Of a DNA stretch of 5,432 nt, positions 5,007 to 5,432 are shown piece after piece. The notes beneath the pieces were generated by a model. That model was not told the origin of the DNA and did not search any database. It was given only the letters and a program-made list of their open reading frames with translations. This stretch comes from Ectobacillus sp048976805 (GTDB lineage Bacteria; Bacillota; Bacilli; Bacillales; Bacillaceae_G). A program made the translations under genes and the position numbers. The stretch's first letter is position 1; each line of letters opens with the position of its first letter. Location of the stretch: positions 1-5,432 of the forward strand of contig JBHGUR010000104.1 of the NCBI GenBank assembly GCA_048976805.1. The letters are read 5' to 3'.

Positions 5007-5040
5007 TGCTCCACCCCGCGACGCTATAAATATATTTTAA
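5007..5040 (-). pseudogene. Truncated tRNA-fMet 5' fragment in the 5S-tRNA spacer (direct repeat, copy 2)
   Basis: The block at 5007-5023 repeats the 5' 14 bases of tRNA-fMet and three bases upstream, exactly 145 bp from the intact gene. After GTGGAGCA the sequence departs from tRNA (ACGAACGAATAGG). It keeps only the acceptor 5' strand and the start of the D arm, so it cannot make a tRNA. It lies 24 bp past the 3' end of 5S, where one would expect the tRNA cluster to begin, so it looks like the remnant of a tRNA-fMet gene broken by duplication, insertion or recombination. The 128 bp between the copies (4879-5006) hold no gene I recognise. Confidence 0.65.
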
Positions 5041-5046
5041 AATCCA

Positions 5047-5162
5047 GCCTAGCGACGTCCTACTCTCGCAGGGGCAAGGCCCCAACTACCATTGGCGCTA
5101 AAGAGCTTAACTTCCGTGTTCGGTATGGGAACGGGTGTGGCCTCTTTGCCATCATCACTAGA
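5047..5162 (-). rRNA. 5S ribosomal RNA
   Basis: The minus strand carries the full Bacillus-type 5S sequence, with landmarks CACACCCGTTCCCATACCGA and GAGAGTAGGACGTCGC. The ends pair as helix I (CTAGTGAT at the 5' end with GTCGCTAG at the 3' end), which sets the limits to within one or two bases. Length about 116 nt is normal. It follows 23S after a spacer of about 81 bp. Confidence 0.94.
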
Positions 5163-5166
5163 CATA

Positions 5167-5183
5167 TGAAGGATATTCCTTCA
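5167..5183. other. Short hairpin in the 23S-5S spacer
   Basis: TGAAGGA (5167-5173) and TCCTTCA (5177-5183) form a perfect 7-bp stem with a three-base loop, four bases before the 5S 5' end in transcription order. It may help processing of the precursor, but it is not the long helix that RNase M5 is known to cut. Confidence 0.35.
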
Positions 5184-5243
5184 AAACTAGATAACATCGT
5201 GTAATCCAGCTTCAACAGCTAGAGCCGTTTCTGCTTTTTGTTT

Positions 5244-5432
5244 TGGTTAAGCCCTCGATCGATTAGTATCCGTCAGCTCCACGTGTCGCCACGCTTCCAC
5301 CCCGGACCTATCAACCTGATCATCTTTCAGGGATCTTACTAGCTTGACGCTATGGGAAATCTCATCTTGAGGGGGGCTTCATGCTTAGATGCTTTCAGCA
5401 CTTATCCCGACCGCACATAGCTACCCAGCGAT
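5244..5432 (-). rRNA. 23S ribosomal RNA, 3' end (partial)
   Basis: About 189 bases of 23S domain VI are present on the minus strand and run off the right edge. Landmarks are GCATCTAAGCATGAAGCCCC, CGTGGCGACACGTGGAGCTG and ACTAATCGATCGAGGGCTTA. The 3' end is placed at GGGCTTAACCA (about 5244) because this segment normally pairs with the 5' end of 23S; the exact base is uncertain by a few. The gene is the upstream part of the rrn operon that continues through 5S and the two tRNAs. Confidence 0.94.

Overview
The window looks like a low-GC Gram-positive chromosome of the order Bacillales (Bacillaceae or a close family). This rests on the AT-rich composition, the Bacillus-type 5S and 23S rRNA, the tRNA-fMet and tRNA-Asp sequences, strong GGAGG-type ribosome binding sites, and the gene order tsaE-tsaB-rimI-tsaD beside an rRNA operon. 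From memory this matches ydiB-ydiC-ydiD-ydiE near an rrn operon in Bacillus subtilis. No tool was run; family names come from reading the proteins.

Layout, left to right. (1) 1-1447: an apparently complete IS3-family, IS150-group insertion sequence on the + strand, with imperfect 26-bp terminal inverted repeats, orfA, and orfB in the -1 frame joined through an A_AAA_AAG slippery site. Three hairpins stand out: one over the orfA ribosome binding site, one just after the slippery site, and an 18-position stem in the last codons of orfB. (2) 1448-1646: an intergenic region packed with DnaA-box-like 9-mers (one perfect TTATCCACA and many one-mismatch variants), mostly on one strand and spaced by about one, two or three helical turns. 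I read it as a DnaA-box cluster downstream of tsaD. (3) 1647-4268, minus strand: a tightly coupled four-gene operon. TsaE, TsaB and TsaD are three of the proteins that make the t6A37 modification of ANN-decoding tRNAs; RimI is an N-alpha-acetyltransferase. (4) 4269-4720: 452 bp without a protein gene. It holds two weak promoter candidates, a GC-rich inverted-repeat element of about 135 bp, and two tandem Rho-independent terminators for the rrn operon. (5) 4721-5432, minus strand: the 3' end of an rRNA operon, transcribed 23S (partial), 5S, tRNA-fMet, tRNA-Asp. The 5S to tRNA-fMet spacer carries a second copy of the first 14 nt of tRNA-fMet and its upstream flank, about 145 bp from the real gene, which suggests a past duplication or recombination.

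How the parts relate: the rrn operon and the tsa operon are both transcribed leftwards and are separated by the tandem terminators. The tRNA products and the t6A enzymes serve the same process, translation fidelity. The insertion sequence faces the tsa operon, its right end lying 24 bp from the first DnaA-like box, so it has separated the cluster from whatever gene used to lie next to it. Most of the window is ordinary core genome. The parts most worth a second look are the phased DnaA-box cluster, the partial tRNA-fMet duplication, the GC-rich repeat, and the RNA-structure signals of the insertion sequence. I see no clearly new multi-gene system.
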